64,000 nucleotides of DNA from UBA1479 sp002706405 (lineage in GTDB: Bacteria > Pseudomonadota > Alphaproteobacteria > Rhodospirillales > Casp-alpha2): the NCBI GenBank assembly GCA_963972255.1, contig CAXATO010000015.1, positions 1 to 64,000 of the forward strand, in the 5' to 3' direction. Below the pieces are notes generated by a model that ran no database searches, was not told the DNA's origin, and worked only from the letters and a program-made list of their open reading frames with translations. Position 1 is the stretch's first letter. Every line of letters starts with the position of its first letter. Positions 51,845 through 61,201 of this stretch are shown one piece after another. A program made the position numbers and the translations under genes.

Positions 51845-52807
51845 ATGACAAGGCTTTTGGTGCGTCTGGCGGTCGTCCTGTTGCTGACGGTCGCGGCGTT
51901 CTGGCCGGCGGGTCCGGCGCGGGCTCAGGCTGCCCAGGATTTCGAAGCCGGCGTTGCCGCCGCCAAGGCCGGCAGCCTGCCGCAGGCAATTGAGCTGTTC
52001 ACCAAGGCAATCGAGGCCGGCACGCTGAACGATGGGGATCTGGCGCGCGTTCACAACAATCGGGGCGCGACCCATCGTCGCATGGGTAACATCGACGCCG
52101 CGATCAATGATTTCTCCCGTGCGATCAAGTTACGCTCGAAGTATTTCCGCGCCTATGTGAACCGGGGTGCTGCCTATGGGGATGCCGGCAAGTTCAAGGA
52201 CGCGGAAGAGGATTATGCCGAAGCGGCCAAGCTTCGACCGCAGGACATGACGACGTTCATGGAGCGCGCCAAGACCCGCGCCCAGAGCGGTCGCCTGGAT
52301 ATCGCCATTCTAGACCTGAACGAAGTCCTTCGGGTGCAGCCACGCAACCGCGAGGCGCTCATCCTGCGGGGCAAATACTACCGCTCCCAGGGTGACTATA
52401 AGCGGGCGGTGCAGGACTTTACCTTGGCGATTGAATTGAAGGGCTCGGAGCCCGACTATTTCACCGAACGGGGCCTGACCCGGGCCTATCTCGAGGACTA
52501 TCCGGCGGCCCTTTCCGATATGAACATGGCCGCCAATCTGGGCGCCAACAATCCGGAAACTTTCTATTATCGAGGGCTGGTTCATGGTGCGCTCGGCAAC
52601 CACGTCAGCGCCATCGAAGATTACAGCCGCGCCATTGCGTTAAAGCCGGGCTACCTCGCCGCGCTTCATGCCCGGGCGCTCGCGGCCTTGGGCGCCGGTG
52701 ATGCGGAGATGGCGCGAACGGATGCCCTGAAGGTTCTGGAACTGGACCCGGCCCATGCGGGCGCTGCACGGGTCATCAAGACCCTGGACGAGCCGCCGAT
52801 CCGCTAG
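51845..52807 (+). CDS. Periplasmic TPR protein
   Basis: 320-aa protein with a signal peptide (LLVRLAVVLLLTVAAFWPAGPARA) and about eight TPR units of the Asn-Arg-Gly type (VHNNRGATHRRMGNIDAAINDFSRAIKL). No enzymatic domain. Probably an envelope scaffold. ATG 51845 is preferred; GTG 51839 is possible. Function unassigned. Confidence 0.85.
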   Translation: MTRLLVRLAVVLLLTVAAFWPAGPARAQAAQDFEAGVAAAKAGSLPQAIELFTKAIEAGTLNDGDLARVHNNRGATHRRMGNIDAAINDFSRAIKLRSKYFRAYVNRGAAYGDAGKFKDAEEDYAEAAKLRPQDMTTFMERAKTRAQSGRLDIAILDLNEVLRVQPRNREALILRGKYYRSQGDYKRAVQDFTLAIELKGSEPDYFTERGLTRAYLEDYPAALSDMNMAANLGANNPETFYYRGLVHGALGNHVSAIEDYSRAIALKPGYLAALHARALAALGAGDAEMARTDALKVLELDPAHAGAARVIKTLDEPPIR

Positions 52808-52816
52808 GGGGCCGGC

Positions 52817-54007
52817 TCAGGGCGTTAACCTGTCCAATTCAGCCAACAGCTTGCCGATCTGGTTACGCCAGGACCAATCCTGCATGAAGGCGTTGGCCGC
52901 CTGTCCCCTGCGGCGGGCTTCCGTGCGGTCCTGGTAGATTGCCTCCAGGCTTTCGACGATTTCCTCCACATCGGACTCGCGCCAATACTCGGCTCCTTGC
53001 GGGCCGAAGGCGACAGGCGTCTGGCGGGTCAGCGGATAGCAATGCGCCGCGTTCCCTTGCGGGCCGATCAGGTCCAGGTGTCCGCTGTTGGCAGACAGGA
53101 CGCAGGGGAGACCGGCAGCCAGGGCTTCCATGGCGACCAGATTGGTGCCGCCTTCGCAGCGATTGGGAAACACCGCCGCGTCGCATTCGCGCAACAGCGC
53201 CGGCATGTCGGCGTTGAAGGTCGGGCTGAGGTCCATATGGGCGCCTTCCGGCACGCCTTGGGCGCGCACCCAGTCGTTGATGCAATTGGGGAACGGCTGG
53301 TCGACGGCGGGCGGGCCACTTACGTGAGGGCTCGCCGCCATGTCGGACATGATCGTCGGCCAGGGATTCAGCCAAACGGTGACCAATAGGGCGTCGGGAT
53401 GGCGGGCCTGGAATTGCTTGAACGCGGCGACGACAAGGTCCTGGCTTTTGCGCAATTCCAGCTTGCCGCCGGAAAACACCACGAAGCGGTCGCCAAACCG
53501 TCCGCTGCGCGGACCGGGGGCAAAGGCGCTGGGGTCAATGCCTTGAAACACGCATCCGACGCGGGGGAACCCCAGGTCGCGCAAGACCTCCGCGTTCCAG
53601 GTCGACCCTGCCATCATGATCTGAAAATGGGCATTGTCGGCGACCACGTTGCCGCCAGATACCATGTTTTCGAAAAAGGTGAATCCCACGTTGGGCTCAC
53701 CCCGAAAGCGCGCGGCGGCGGCGGATTCTTCCAGGTTGTTGCCCAGCGAGTGCAGGACATGGACGCCGCCAAGGGTCACGTTGCCCTGGCTGCCCGCCAA
53801 CTGTTGTTCGATCTGCTGCTGTTCCGCCATCAGGGCGTGGAAAAGGTCGCGGTCAGCGGCGTTCATCATATCCGGATTGGCGGCGAACAGGGTAATCGGT
53901 TTCGGCGTGCCCCGGCGCAGCACCTCGCGCAGCAGGTTTGTCCCGAACACGCCCCAACCGTGAACGGCGGAGGGCGGCCAGGTCAGGGCGATGGCATTGA
54001 CGGCCAT
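52817..54007 (-). CDS. Glycosyltransferase, GT4 type
   Basis: 396-aa enzyme with the two-Rossmann (GT-B) layout: N-terminal LTWPPSAVHGWGVFGTN, a C-terminal donor domain with FSGGKLELRKSQDLVV and the EX7E-type stretch PNRCEGGTNLVAMEALAAGLP. Sugar and acceptor unknown. It starts 1 base after the SDR gene ends, so the two are probably co-transcribed with purF. Confidence 0.85.
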   Translation of the reverse strand: MAVNAIALTWPPSAVHGWGVFGTNLLREVLRRGTPKPITLFAANPDMMNAADRDLFHALMAEQQQIEQQLAGSQGNVTLGGVHVLHSLGNNLEESAAAARFRGEPNVGFTFFENMVSGGNVVADNAHFQIMMAGSTWNAEVLRDLGFPRVGCVFQGIDPSAFAPGPRSGRFGDRFVVFSGGKLELRKSQDLVVAAFKQFQARHPDALLVTVWLNPWPTIMSDMAASPHVSGPPAVDQPFPNCINDWVRAQGVPEGAHMDLSPTFNADMPALLRECDAAVFPNRCEGGTNLVAMEALAAGLPCVLSANSGHLDLIGPQGNAAHCYPLTRQTPVAFGPQGAEYWRESDVEEIVESLEAIYQDRTEARRRGQAANAFMQDWSWRNQIGKLLAELDRLTP

Positions 54008-54008
54008 G

Positions 54009-54740
54009 TCAGGTTTCCGCTGGGGATTCCTTGGCGGTCACGATCTCACCATGCAGGGAGCAGGCGGGTTCGCACAGGCGCACGAAATCCTCGGTGATGG
54101 AGGCTGGTTCCTTGACCGTTTCCGGGTCTTCTCCAGGGAAGGCGCGGGCGCGCATGTTGGTTCGCGTGGCGCCGGGATTGAGAATGTTGACCTTGACGTT
54201 GGTCTTCACTGTTTCCTCGGCATAGATCCGGGTGGCCATTTCCAGCGCCGCCTTGGACACGGCATAGGCCGACCAGTAGGCGCGTGGCTCATGCCCGACC
54301 GTGGAGGTGACCATGACCACGCGCCCGGCGTCGGAGGTGCGCAGCAGCGGGTCGAACGATCGGATCAGGCGCCAGTTGGCGGTCGTGTTGATGGCCATGA
54401 CTTGGTCCCAGACCTTGGGGTCCGTATGGGCCAGCGGGCTCAGGTTGCCCAGCATGCCGGCGTTGCCGACCAGGATGTCGAGCCTGCCGTGGCGCTCGAA
54501 AATGGCGGCGCCCAGGCGGTCGATGGCGTCGAAATCGGTAAGATCCATGGGGACCAGGGTGGCGTTGCGCCCCGATGCGGCGCGGACCTCGTCGTCCACT
54601 TCCTCGAGCGCGCCGGTGGTTCGGCCAATCAGGATCAGCTCCGCACCTTCGGCGGCGAAACGTCCCGCCACGGCGCGGCCGATGCCCCGGGTTGCCCCGG
54701 TGATCACTGCGATCCGGTTTTCAAGACGGCCGCCGGACAA
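54009..54740 (-). CDS. Short-chain dehydrogenase/reductase
   Basis: 243-aa SDR: TGATRGIGRAVA for NAD(P), NAG in LVGNAGML, catalytic Tyr-xxx-Lys in YWSAYAVSKAALE, Ser in MVTSTVG. Cytoplasmic oxidoreductase of unknown substrate. The only start consistent with the purF stop is TTG 54740 (4-base gap, AAGAGGG ribosome site), giving MSGGRLENRIAVITG. Confidence 0.87.
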   Translation of the reverse strand: MSGGRLENRIAVITGATRGIGRAVAGRFAAEGAELILIGRTTGALEEVDDEVRAASGRNATLVPMDLTDFDAIDRLGAAIFERHGRLDILVGNAGMLGNLSPLAHTDPKVWDQVMAINTTANWRLIRSFDPLLRTSDAGRVVMVTSTVGHEPRAYWSAYAVSKAALEMATRIYAEETVKTNVKVNILNPGATRTNMRARAFPGEDPETVKEPASITEDFVRLCEPACSLHGEIVTAKESPAET

Positions 54741-54744
54741 GAAC

Positions 54745-56247
54745 TTAGCCCTCTTCCAGCAAGGAAAGCTGGCGCGGCCCTCTGTCCGCGTCACGGTCGG
54801 TCAGGGGAATGGGGTATTCGCCCGAGAAGCAGGCATCGCAATAGCGCGGGATTTCCATGTCGCGGCCGGTCTCGCCGACGGCGCGGTAAAGCCCGTCCCA
54901 GGAAATGAAGGCCAAGCTGTCGACACCGATGATGTCGGCCATGCCTTGAATGTCGTGCTGGGCGGCGAGCAACTGCGAGCGTTCCGGCGTGTCGATGCCG
55001 TAGAAGCAGGAATGGGTCGTCGGCGGGCTGGAAATCCGCATGTGGACCTCGGTCGCCCCCGCGTCGCGCACCATCTCTACGATCTTCACCGAGGTCGTGC
55101 CGCGGACGATGGAATCGTCCACCAGGACAACGCGCTTGCCCGTCAATTCGGCGACGTTGCCGTTGTGCTTCAAGCGAACGCCCAGGTGGCGGATGTTGTC
55201 CGTCGGTTCGATGAAGGTGCGGCCGACATAGTGATTGCGAATGATCCCCAGTTCGAACGGAATGCCCGTCTCGCGCGCGAAGCCGATGGCCGACGGCACG
55301 CCGGAATCCGGGACCGGCACGACGACATCCGCCTCGACCGGAGATTCGTGGGCCAGTTCGGCGCCGATGCGTTTGCGCACCTCGTACACGTTCTGGCCTT
55401 CGATGATGGAATCGGGCCGCGCGAAATAGATATGTTCGAAGATGCAGAAGCGCCGCGTGCGGCTTGTGCCGAAGGGGTGGTAGCTGTTCACGCCGTCGGC
55501 ATCGATGACGATGATCTCGCCCGGTTCCACGTCGCGGATGAAGTCGGCGCCGATGATGTCCAGCGCGCAGGTCTCCGATGCCAGGATATGGGCGTCGCCC
55601 AGGCGGCCCAGAACCAGCGGCCGCACGCCCATGGGGTCACGCACGCCGATCAACTTCTTCTGGGTCATGGCGACCAGGGAATAGGCCCCTTCGATCTGGC
55701 GCAGGGCATCGACCAGCCGGTCGATGACATGGGCGCCGTCGCTCACGGCCATCAGGTGGATGATGACTTCGGTGTCGCTGGTGGACTGGAAGATGTTGCC
55801 GCGCTCGACCAATGCCTGACGCATCTGATAGGCGTTGGTCAGGTTGCCGTTATGGGCGACGGCCAGACCGCCGAAGATGAATTCGGCGAACAGGGGCTGA
55901 ATGTTGCGGATGAACGTGCCGCCCGAGGTCGAATAGCGCACGTGGCCCATGGCGACATTGCCCTGCAGGCGGGCCATGGTATCCATATCGTTGAAGTTGT
56001 CGCCGACCAGACCGAGGGCCCGATGGCTGTGGAACTGTTCACCGTCGTAGGCGACGATCCCGGCCGACTCCTGGCCCCGGTGCTGTAACGCATGTAGGCC
56101 CAAGGCCGTATGCGCAGCGGCGTCTTCATGGCCATAGATGCCGAATACGCCGCATTCTTCGCGTATTTTGTCGTCATCCCAGGGGGCCGACTTGCGGTGG
56201 GCCGAGGCCGTGAAGGGAGACGCGGGCAGGAGCAGGGGAGACTTCAT
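54745..56247 (-). CDS. purF: Amidophosphoribosyltransferase
   Basis: 500-aa first enzyme of purine synthesis. N-terminal nucleophile Cys33 (CGVFGIYGHEDAA), preceded by a 32-residue leader that must be processed, a Ntn glutaminase domain with RGNIFQSTSDTEVI, and a phosphoribosyltransferase domain with VVLVDDSIVRGTTSVKI. Preceded by cvpA, the classic neighbour, with 59 bases between. Confidence 0.96.
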   Translation of the reverse strand: MKSPLLLPASPFTASAHRKSAPWDDDKIREECGVFGIYGHEDAAAHTALGLHALQHRGQESAGIVAYDGEQFHSHRALGLVGDNFNDMDTMARLQGNVAMGHVRYSTSGGTFIRNIQPLFAEFIFGGLAVAHNGNLTNAYQMRQALVERGNIFQSTSDTEVIIHLMAVSDGAHVIDRLVDALRQIEGAYSLVAMTQKKLIGVRDPMGVRPLVLGRLGDAHILASETCALDIIGADFIRDVEPGEIIVIDADGVNSYHPFGTSRTRRFCIFEHIYFARPDSIIEGQNVYEVRKRIGAELAHESPVEADVVVPVPDSGVPSAIGFARETGIPFELGIIRNHYVGRTFIEPTDNIRHLGVRLKHNGNVAELTGKRVVLVDDSIVRGTTSVKIVEMVRDAGATEVHMRISSPPTTHSCFYGIDTPERSQLLAAQHDIQGMADIIGVDSLAFISWDGLYRAVGETGRDMEIPRYCDACFSGEYPIPLTDRDADRGPRQLSLLEEG

Positions 56248-56306
56248 GTCGGGTATGTACTCCGGATCGGATCGCTTTTCACCGTTAATTTGACCGGCGG
56301 TCTCGA

Positions 56307-57005
56307 TTATTTGGGCTGGCCGGTGGCATTTTCGATGGCGCGGTCCATGATTGCCCGCTCTTTCGAGTCATAGGCGTCTTTCGGCGAGGTTTTTCCACCA
56401 TCCGCCGGCGGGGTGAATAGGCGCTTGAGGGCCTCGCCCTCGGTCTTCGGCAGGGACGGCATGCGCCCGGAGAAGCCCGAGGGGGCCGCGTCCTTTAGCT
56501 TGCTATCCAAATCTTCGGGAATCAGGCCGCGCAAGGTGTCGGAGCCGCGCAGGATCAGCGGCATGGATTTCGCGTCGCGGATCCAATTCGGCTGTTCCTC
56601 GGGCGTCATCAGGAATTCGACGCCGAGATAGATCAGGCAGACGATCAGCCCCCCGCGCACCAGCCCGAACAGGAAGCCCAGTGAGCGGTCAAGCACGTTG
56701 AGCGAGCTCTGCTGGATGTGCTTGGCGATGGCGCGGATGATGAAGGACAGGGAAAACAGGGTGAACACGAAAACCACGACACCGGCCGCCAGGTCGGCCG
56801 CCAGTTGAATGGGGATCAGGTCTCGGGCGTAGGGCTGAACGTAAGGAAAGCCGTAAATGGTTGCGAAGATGGCGCCGATCCAGCCACCGATCGACAGGAT
56901 TTCATGCATGAACCCGCGGGCATAGGCGAATATGGCGGACACCAGGAGCACTGCGAGGACGGCAAGATCAACGACGTTCACCGGCAATTCCTTGAGCGTT
57001 TCCAT
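56307..57005 (-). CDS. cvpA: CvpA family membrane protein
   Basis: 232-aa inner-membrane protein with about four helices in the first 140 residues (VVDLAVLAVLLVSAIFAYARGF, LAADLAAGVVVFVFTLFSLSFIIRAIAKHI, LDRSLGFLFGLVRGGLIVCLIYLG) and a soluble, charged C-terminus with SGRMPSLP. CvpA is the usual purF neighbour and is associated with colicin V production and envelope stress. Start METLKEL at 57005, chosen because it begins the family-like part. Confidence 0.9.
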   Translation of the reverse strand: METLKELPVNVVDLAVLAVLLVSAIFAYARGFMHEILSIGGWIGAIFATIYGFPYVQPYARDLIPIQLAADLAAGVVVFVFTLFSLSFIIRAIAKHIQQSSLNVLDRSLGFLFGLVRGGLIVCLIYLGVEFLMTPEEQPNWIRDAKSMPLILRGSDTLRGLIPEDLDSKLKDAAPSGFSGRMPSLPKTEGEALKRLFTPPADGGKTSPKDAYDSKERAIMDRAIENATGQPK

Positions 57006-57030
57006 GTTGCGGTTCGCCTCCGGCGCCGGG

Positions 57031-58455
57031 TCACGAAGCGGACCGGGCGGGCTGCCGGGGCGCAGCACCAGTTTCGAATAGGGTCACAAGGTCGTCCAAC
57101 CGTTCCAGCGCCTTTACCGTCAGGCCCGCATCTCGGGCAGCGGCCCCTTCCTTGCTCTTGCCTCGGACCCGCGGCACGAAGGCGCCGGTGAAGCCCAATT
57201 TTCCGGCCTCCTTCAGGCGCACGTCCGTGCGGCTGACGGGGCGAATTTCCCCGGACAGGCCGATTTCACCGAATACCACCGTTTCCGGCGGCAGGGCGAC
57301 GCCCGTCAGGGACGATACCAGCGCCGCGGCCACGGCAAGGTCGGCCGCCGGCTCGCCGATGCGAAGGCCGCCAGCCACGTTTAGGTACACGTCGCATGCC
57401 CCCAGCGCAAGGCCGCACCGGGCTTCCAGAACGGCCAGGATCATGGACAGGCGGCCGGAATCCCATCCGACCACGGCCCGCCGGGGCGTGCCCAGGCTGG
57501 AATGCGCGACCAAGGCCTGTATTTCCACCAGCACCGGCCGTGAGCCTTCGATCCCGGCGAACACGGCGGAGCCGGCTTCGCGGCCGTCGCCGTCGTCGCG
57601 GTCGCCCAGGAACAGGGCCGAGGGGCTGGCGATTTCCTTAAGGCCGCCGTCGGTCATTTCGAACACGCCGATTTCGTCGGCCGGGCCGAAGCGGTTCTTG
57701 ACGGCGCGCAGGATGCGGAACTGGTGGCCGCGTTCGCCCTCGAAATAGAGCACCGTATCGACCATGTGCTCAAGCACCCGGGGGCCGGCGATGGTGCCTT
57801 CCTTGGTGACATGGCCGACCAGGATCAGCGCGAAGCCGCGGCGCTTGGCCAGGCGGATCAGCTCCTGGGCCGATGTCCGCACCTGGGCCACCGTGCCGGG
57901 CGCCGATTCCAGGGTGTCGACGAACATGGTCTGGATGCTGTCGATGATGACCAGGTCCGGGCCGCCGGGGGCGTCCAGGGTGGCCACGATGTCGCGCACG
58001 TTGGTCGCCGCCGTCAGTTGCACGGGTGCTTCGGACAGGCCCAGGCGCCGGGCCCGCAGGCGCAGCTGCTCAACGGCTTCTTCGCCGGAGATATAGGCGG
58101 TTGAATGATTGGCGGCCAGCTTGGCCGCGACCTGCATCAGCAGGGTCGATTTGCCGATCCCGGGATCACCGCCGACCAGCACGGCGGAGCCCTGCACCAG
58201 CCCGCCGCCGGTGACGCGATCGAACTCTTCCATATTGGCGACCCACCGCGGCGGCTGGGGATTTTCACCCTTCAGGCCGACGAATTCGATCTTGCGTCCC
58301 TTGCGGCCGGGGCCCAGGCCTTTGGGCGTGGCGTCGCCCTGGGTTTCCTCGACCAGCGTGTTCCAGGCATCGCAGCCGTCACACTTGCCGGACCATCGAT
58401 GATGGACGGCGCCGCATTCCTGACAGACGTACTGGCTCGCCGGGCGCTTGGCCAA
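57031..58455 (-). CDS. radA: DNA repair ATPase RadA (Sms)
   Basis: 474-aa protein: N-terminal C4 zinc finger CQECG...CDGC, RecA-like Walker A GGDPGIGKSTL, the RadA motif KNRFGPADE, and a C-terminal Lon-protease-like domain. A branch-migration helicase in recombination. First gene of the radA-cvpA-purF-SDR-GT minus-strand run, 25 bases before cvpA. Confidence 0.96.
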   Translation of the reverse strand: MAKRPASQYVCQECGAVHHRWSGKCDGCDAWNTLVEETQGDATPKGLGPGRKGRKIEFVGLKGENPQPPRWVANMEEFDRVTGGGLVQGSAVLVGGDPGIGKSTLLMQVAAKLAANHSTAYISGEEAVEQLRLRARRLGLSEAPVQLTAATNVRDIVATLDAPGGPDLVIIDSIQTMFVDTLESAPGTVAQVRTSAQELIRLAKRRGFALILVGHVTKEGTIAGPRVLEHMVDTVLYFEGERGHQFRILRAVKNRFGPADEIGVFEMTDGGLKEIASPSALFLGDRDDGDGREAGSAVFAGIEGSRPVLVEIQALVAHSSLGTPRRAVVGWDSGRLSMILAVLEARCGLALGACDVYLNVAGGLRIGEPAADLAVAAALVSSLTGVALPPETVVFGEIGLSGEIRPVSRTDVRLKEAGKLGFTGAFVPRVRGKSKEGAAARDAGLTVKALERLDDLVTLFETGAAPRQPARSAS

Positions 58456-58613
58456 TGAAACCTCGCCTTTCCAGGGTGGTCGAGATGGGCAATTCGAGAT
58501 CGCCTCTCATATCGCGTGGGGCGGGCCGGGGCAAGGCAAACCCGGGTTGCCGCCGACCGGACGTCTTGCCCGCATCCCGCTTTGCCGCCATAAGATGAGG
58601 CCGGGAGGACATC

Positions 58614-59162
58614 ATGAGCGACGATGAGGATACAGAACCGGCCCTCACTCCGGACGCTGCCGAACGGCGGGTTGACCGGGGCATGGCGATGGCGGCGCGC
58701 ATGGATTTGGACGGCGCCCTGGCCGATTTCGCGGCCATCGATGCCGCCTTGCGCTTTTCCAAGGACCCGGTGGCGCGGGTGCAATGGGCCCGCGCCCTCA
58801 ACGGGCTCGGCTATGTTGACCTGATGGACGCCAAGGAGGCGCGGGCGGCCGTATCGGAACCCGACGAGGAGACCGAGGACGCCGTCCGTTGGGGCCTGAA
58901 ACAGGCGCTCGCGCGGTTCGAACAGGCCCTGGCGGTGCAGACGCATGCCCGGTTCCGGGCCGCCGTGACCGGTAACCGAGCGTATGCCCTGGTCCTTCTG
59001 GGCCGCACCAACGATGCGCGGGAAGCGTTCCGGCGCTTGTTCGCGGATGGCGGGCGGGAGGCCTATGAAGGCCAGGTAAGGGATATGGAGCGACGCCCCG
59101 TTCCCGAGGATCGGGCGGTCCGCCGCATGCTTGACGAGATTTGGGAGGAAATGAAGCCGTGA
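58614..59162 (+). CDS. TPR-like helical protein, unknown
   Basis: 182-aa acidic, helical cytoplasmic protein with a weak TPR character (ARALNGLGYVDLMDAKEARAA and AVTGNRAYALVLLGRTNDAREAFRRLF). No signal peptide. Divergent from radA across a 158-base gap. It overlaps the CitE-like gene (GTGA overlap), so they are likely coupled. Function unknown. Confidence 0.75.
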   Translation: MSDDEDTEPALTPDAAERRVDRGMAMAARMDLDGALADFAAIDAALRFSKDPVARVQWARALNGLGYVDLMDAKEARAAVSEPDEETEDAVRWGLKQALARFEQALAVQTHARFRAAVTGNRAYALVLLGRTNDAREAFRRLFADGGREAYEGQVRDMERRPVPEDRAVRRMLDEIWEEMKP

Positions 59163-60007
59163 CGTTACGAAGAAGTGTGCTGTTCTATCCGGCGCTGAGC
59201 ACGGAACGCTGGGACGAGGCCATGGCCTCGGGTGCCGACATGATCGTGTTCGATCTCGAAGACGGTACCGTGCCTGCCCGCCGGGCCGAAGCCCGCATCG
59301 CCGTGTTGCCGCTTTATGCGGGGCCACACAAAGCGGATCAACCGCTGCGCCTGCTCCGGGTCAACAACCCGCGCACGGAAGACGGCCTGCGCGATCTGCT
59401 GGCCGTTGCCGATTGCGCGGATGCGCCGGACGGTCTGATCCTGCCCAAGATCGAGCATGCCGAGGAAGTGCGCTGGGTCGCGGACGTCCTGCGCCCGCGC
59501 CATCCCGGTCTCGAACTCGTGGTGCTGATCGAAAGCCCGCGCGGGATCAAGAATGCCATGGAGATCGCCTGTTCGACCGCCGGGCATGAAGGCCCCCAGG
59601 TCACTTGTTTGTTTCTGGGCACGGCGGATTTCTCCGCCTCCATCGGTTCGGACCTGGGATGGGACGCGTTGGCCCATGCGCGGGCGGAAACGGTTCTGGC
59701 CGCGCAGGAAGCCGGGATCGATGCCATGGACGGCGTGTGGTTCGACCCGTCGGACGAAGCCGGGCTGATCGATGAAGCACAGCGCATCGCCGCCATGGGG
59801 TTCACGGGAAAGGCCTCCTACGACCAGGTGCAGATCCCGCATATCCATGCGGCGTTCACGCCGGCCCCGACGCAGGTTGATTGGGCAGAACGGGTATTGG
59901 CCGCGGCAGCGGCCGATCCCTTGGGCACGGCCCGCGTCGACGGCAAAATGGTCAATGAATCCATCGCCCGACGCGCCCGGCGCATTCTCGACCGCCGCCC
60001 GGCGTAG
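59159..60007 (+). CDS. CitE/HpcH family aldolase or lyase
   Basis: 282-aa TIM-barrel lyase: LRRSVLFYPALSTERWDEAMASGADMIVFDLEDGTVP at the N-terminus, LPKIEHAEEV, metal-binding ESPRGIKNAMEIA and FLGTADFSASIG, and a closing KASYDQVQIPHIHAAFTPAP. Family members act on citryl-CoA, malyl-CoA or citramalyl-CoA; no CoA-ligase gene is adjacent, so the substrate is unknown. GTG 59159 overlaps the previous stop. Confidence 0.87.
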   Translation: MTLRRSVLFYPALSTERWDEAMASGADMIVFDLEDGTVPARRAEARIAVLPLYAGPHKADQPLRLLRVNNPRTEDGLRDLLAVADCADAPDGLILPKIEHAEEVRWVADVLRPRHPGLELVVLIESPRGIKNAMEIACSTAGHEGPQVTCLFLGTADFSASIGSDLGWDALAHARAETVLAAQEAGIDAMDGVWFDPSDEAGLIDEAQRIAAMGFTGKASYDQVQIPHIHAAFTPAPTQVDWAERVLAAAAADPLGTARVDGKMVNESIARRARRILDRRPA

Positions 60008-60106
60008 GATCGTTCCCTGGGCAGTGTCTTTGGCCGTTTGGACGGAGTTGGGGGCGCGGTGCTCCAAGAACCGAGCATTCGCCCGCGACACGGCCGCGAT
60101 GCTGGC

Positions 60107-61126
60107 CTACTTCAGGTATTTTCCGAAGGCGTCCGTGGCCAACCCGCATCGGCTGGGCGGATGGTCTCTTGTGTCCATGGGGATCGCCAGGAGAATGCGC
60201 GTGACCAAAGGTTTGTCGAGGCGTGAGTTCAGGATGGGGCCGACACGCCGCGCGACCTCGGCCAGAACCTGTTCGTCGAAAACCTCGATATCCTGGAACG
60301 CATTGCTGAGTTCCACGTTCAGAATGCTCAGGATATGGGGGTATTGGCGGCACACGTCGGAAACGGCGCCCTCGTCCGTGATGAAGATAAAGGGCATGGC
60401 GTGGGTCGGGCCGCGTTTCCATTTACCCAGGCTGCGAGGAAGGGTGACCTGACGCAGAACGATCGCCACGGGGGCTGCCGTGGCGTCGCGCACCGTCGGG
60501 GTGAATGCCGGCAGGGGCATGTCCTGCTGGGATGGCTTGACCTTTGGCGTGTCTGCGCCGGTTTCTTGCGGGGGAGCGGAATCGGGGCCGCCAGCCTGCG
60601 CGGCAGGGTCAGCGTCATCAGCCGTTTGCGCCCCGCCGATGACCAGGGCGGCGATCACCCCGATCAACAGGACCGTCAGAACGAGTCCCAGGCCAATGAA
60701 GTATTTTGGGTTCTTGAACAGCAGGTAGATGGCGTTTTTCGTGGCTGCCGAATTGGCCGCGGCGCGCCGGTTCTTCCGGCGTTTCTTTCTTTTCTTATCG
60801 GCCAGATAGGCCTCGGCCAATTCTTGCCGCTGAACCTTGATCTGGCGCAGCATGGTGATGGCGGCATCCGTCGGAACGACACCATCCGACTGGGCCAAGA
60901 GGTCTTCAAGTTGCTGAGTTAACTGGGCGACCTGGAGTTCGTCGTTATTCCGGGTGAACAGTTTCCGGATGACGATCATCATGCAGGCGCGCAAATTATC
61001 CGCCGTTTGGGCGGTACGGATCACCGAGATCAGCCCCTGGTCGGGGTCTTCGAAGACTTTTTCCCAATCGGTGACGCCGTCCGGTGTTTGCGGAAAGGCC
61101 GGTTTGGCTGTTTCACCCATGTCCAT
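60107..61126 (-). CDS. Single-pass membrane protein with basic linker, unknown
   Basis: 339-aa protein. A cytoplasmic acidic/helical N-terminus (DGVTDWEKVFEDPDQGLISVIRTAQTADNLRACM), a very basic patch KKRKKRRKNRR at about 130, a membrane helix YFIGLGLVLTVLLIGVIAALVIGG, a Pro/Ala-rich stretch, and a C-terminal domain (about 240-339) ending ARRVGPILNSRLDKPLVTRILLAIPMD. No known family recognised. ATG 61126 (MDMGETAKP) is a likely start; a longer ORF to 61177 is less plausible. Downstream of mlaF with a 75-base gap. Confidence 0.7.
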   Translation of the reverse strand: MDMGETAKPAFPQTPDGVTDWEKVFEDPDQGLISVIRTAQTADNLRACMMIVIRKLFTRNNDELQVAQLTQQLEDLLAQSDGVVPTDAAITMLRQIKVQRQELAEAYLADKKRKKRRKNRRAAANSAATKNAIYLLFKNPKYFIGLGLVLTVLLIGVIAALVIGGAQTADDADPAAQAGGPDSAPPQETGADTPKVKPSQQDMPLPAFTPTVRDATAAPVAIVLRQVTLPRSLGKWKRGPTHAMPFIFITDEGAVSDVCRQYPHILSILNVELSNAFQDIEVFDEQVLAEVARRVGPILNSRLDKPLVTRILLAIPMDTRDHPPSRCGLATDAFGKYLK

Positions 61127-61201
61127 CACAATCGTTTTCAGGCATGCCCAAGAGTATGACGGGCGATTATCCCCCAATTGTTCAGTTGGGGGCGGGAATT
61201 C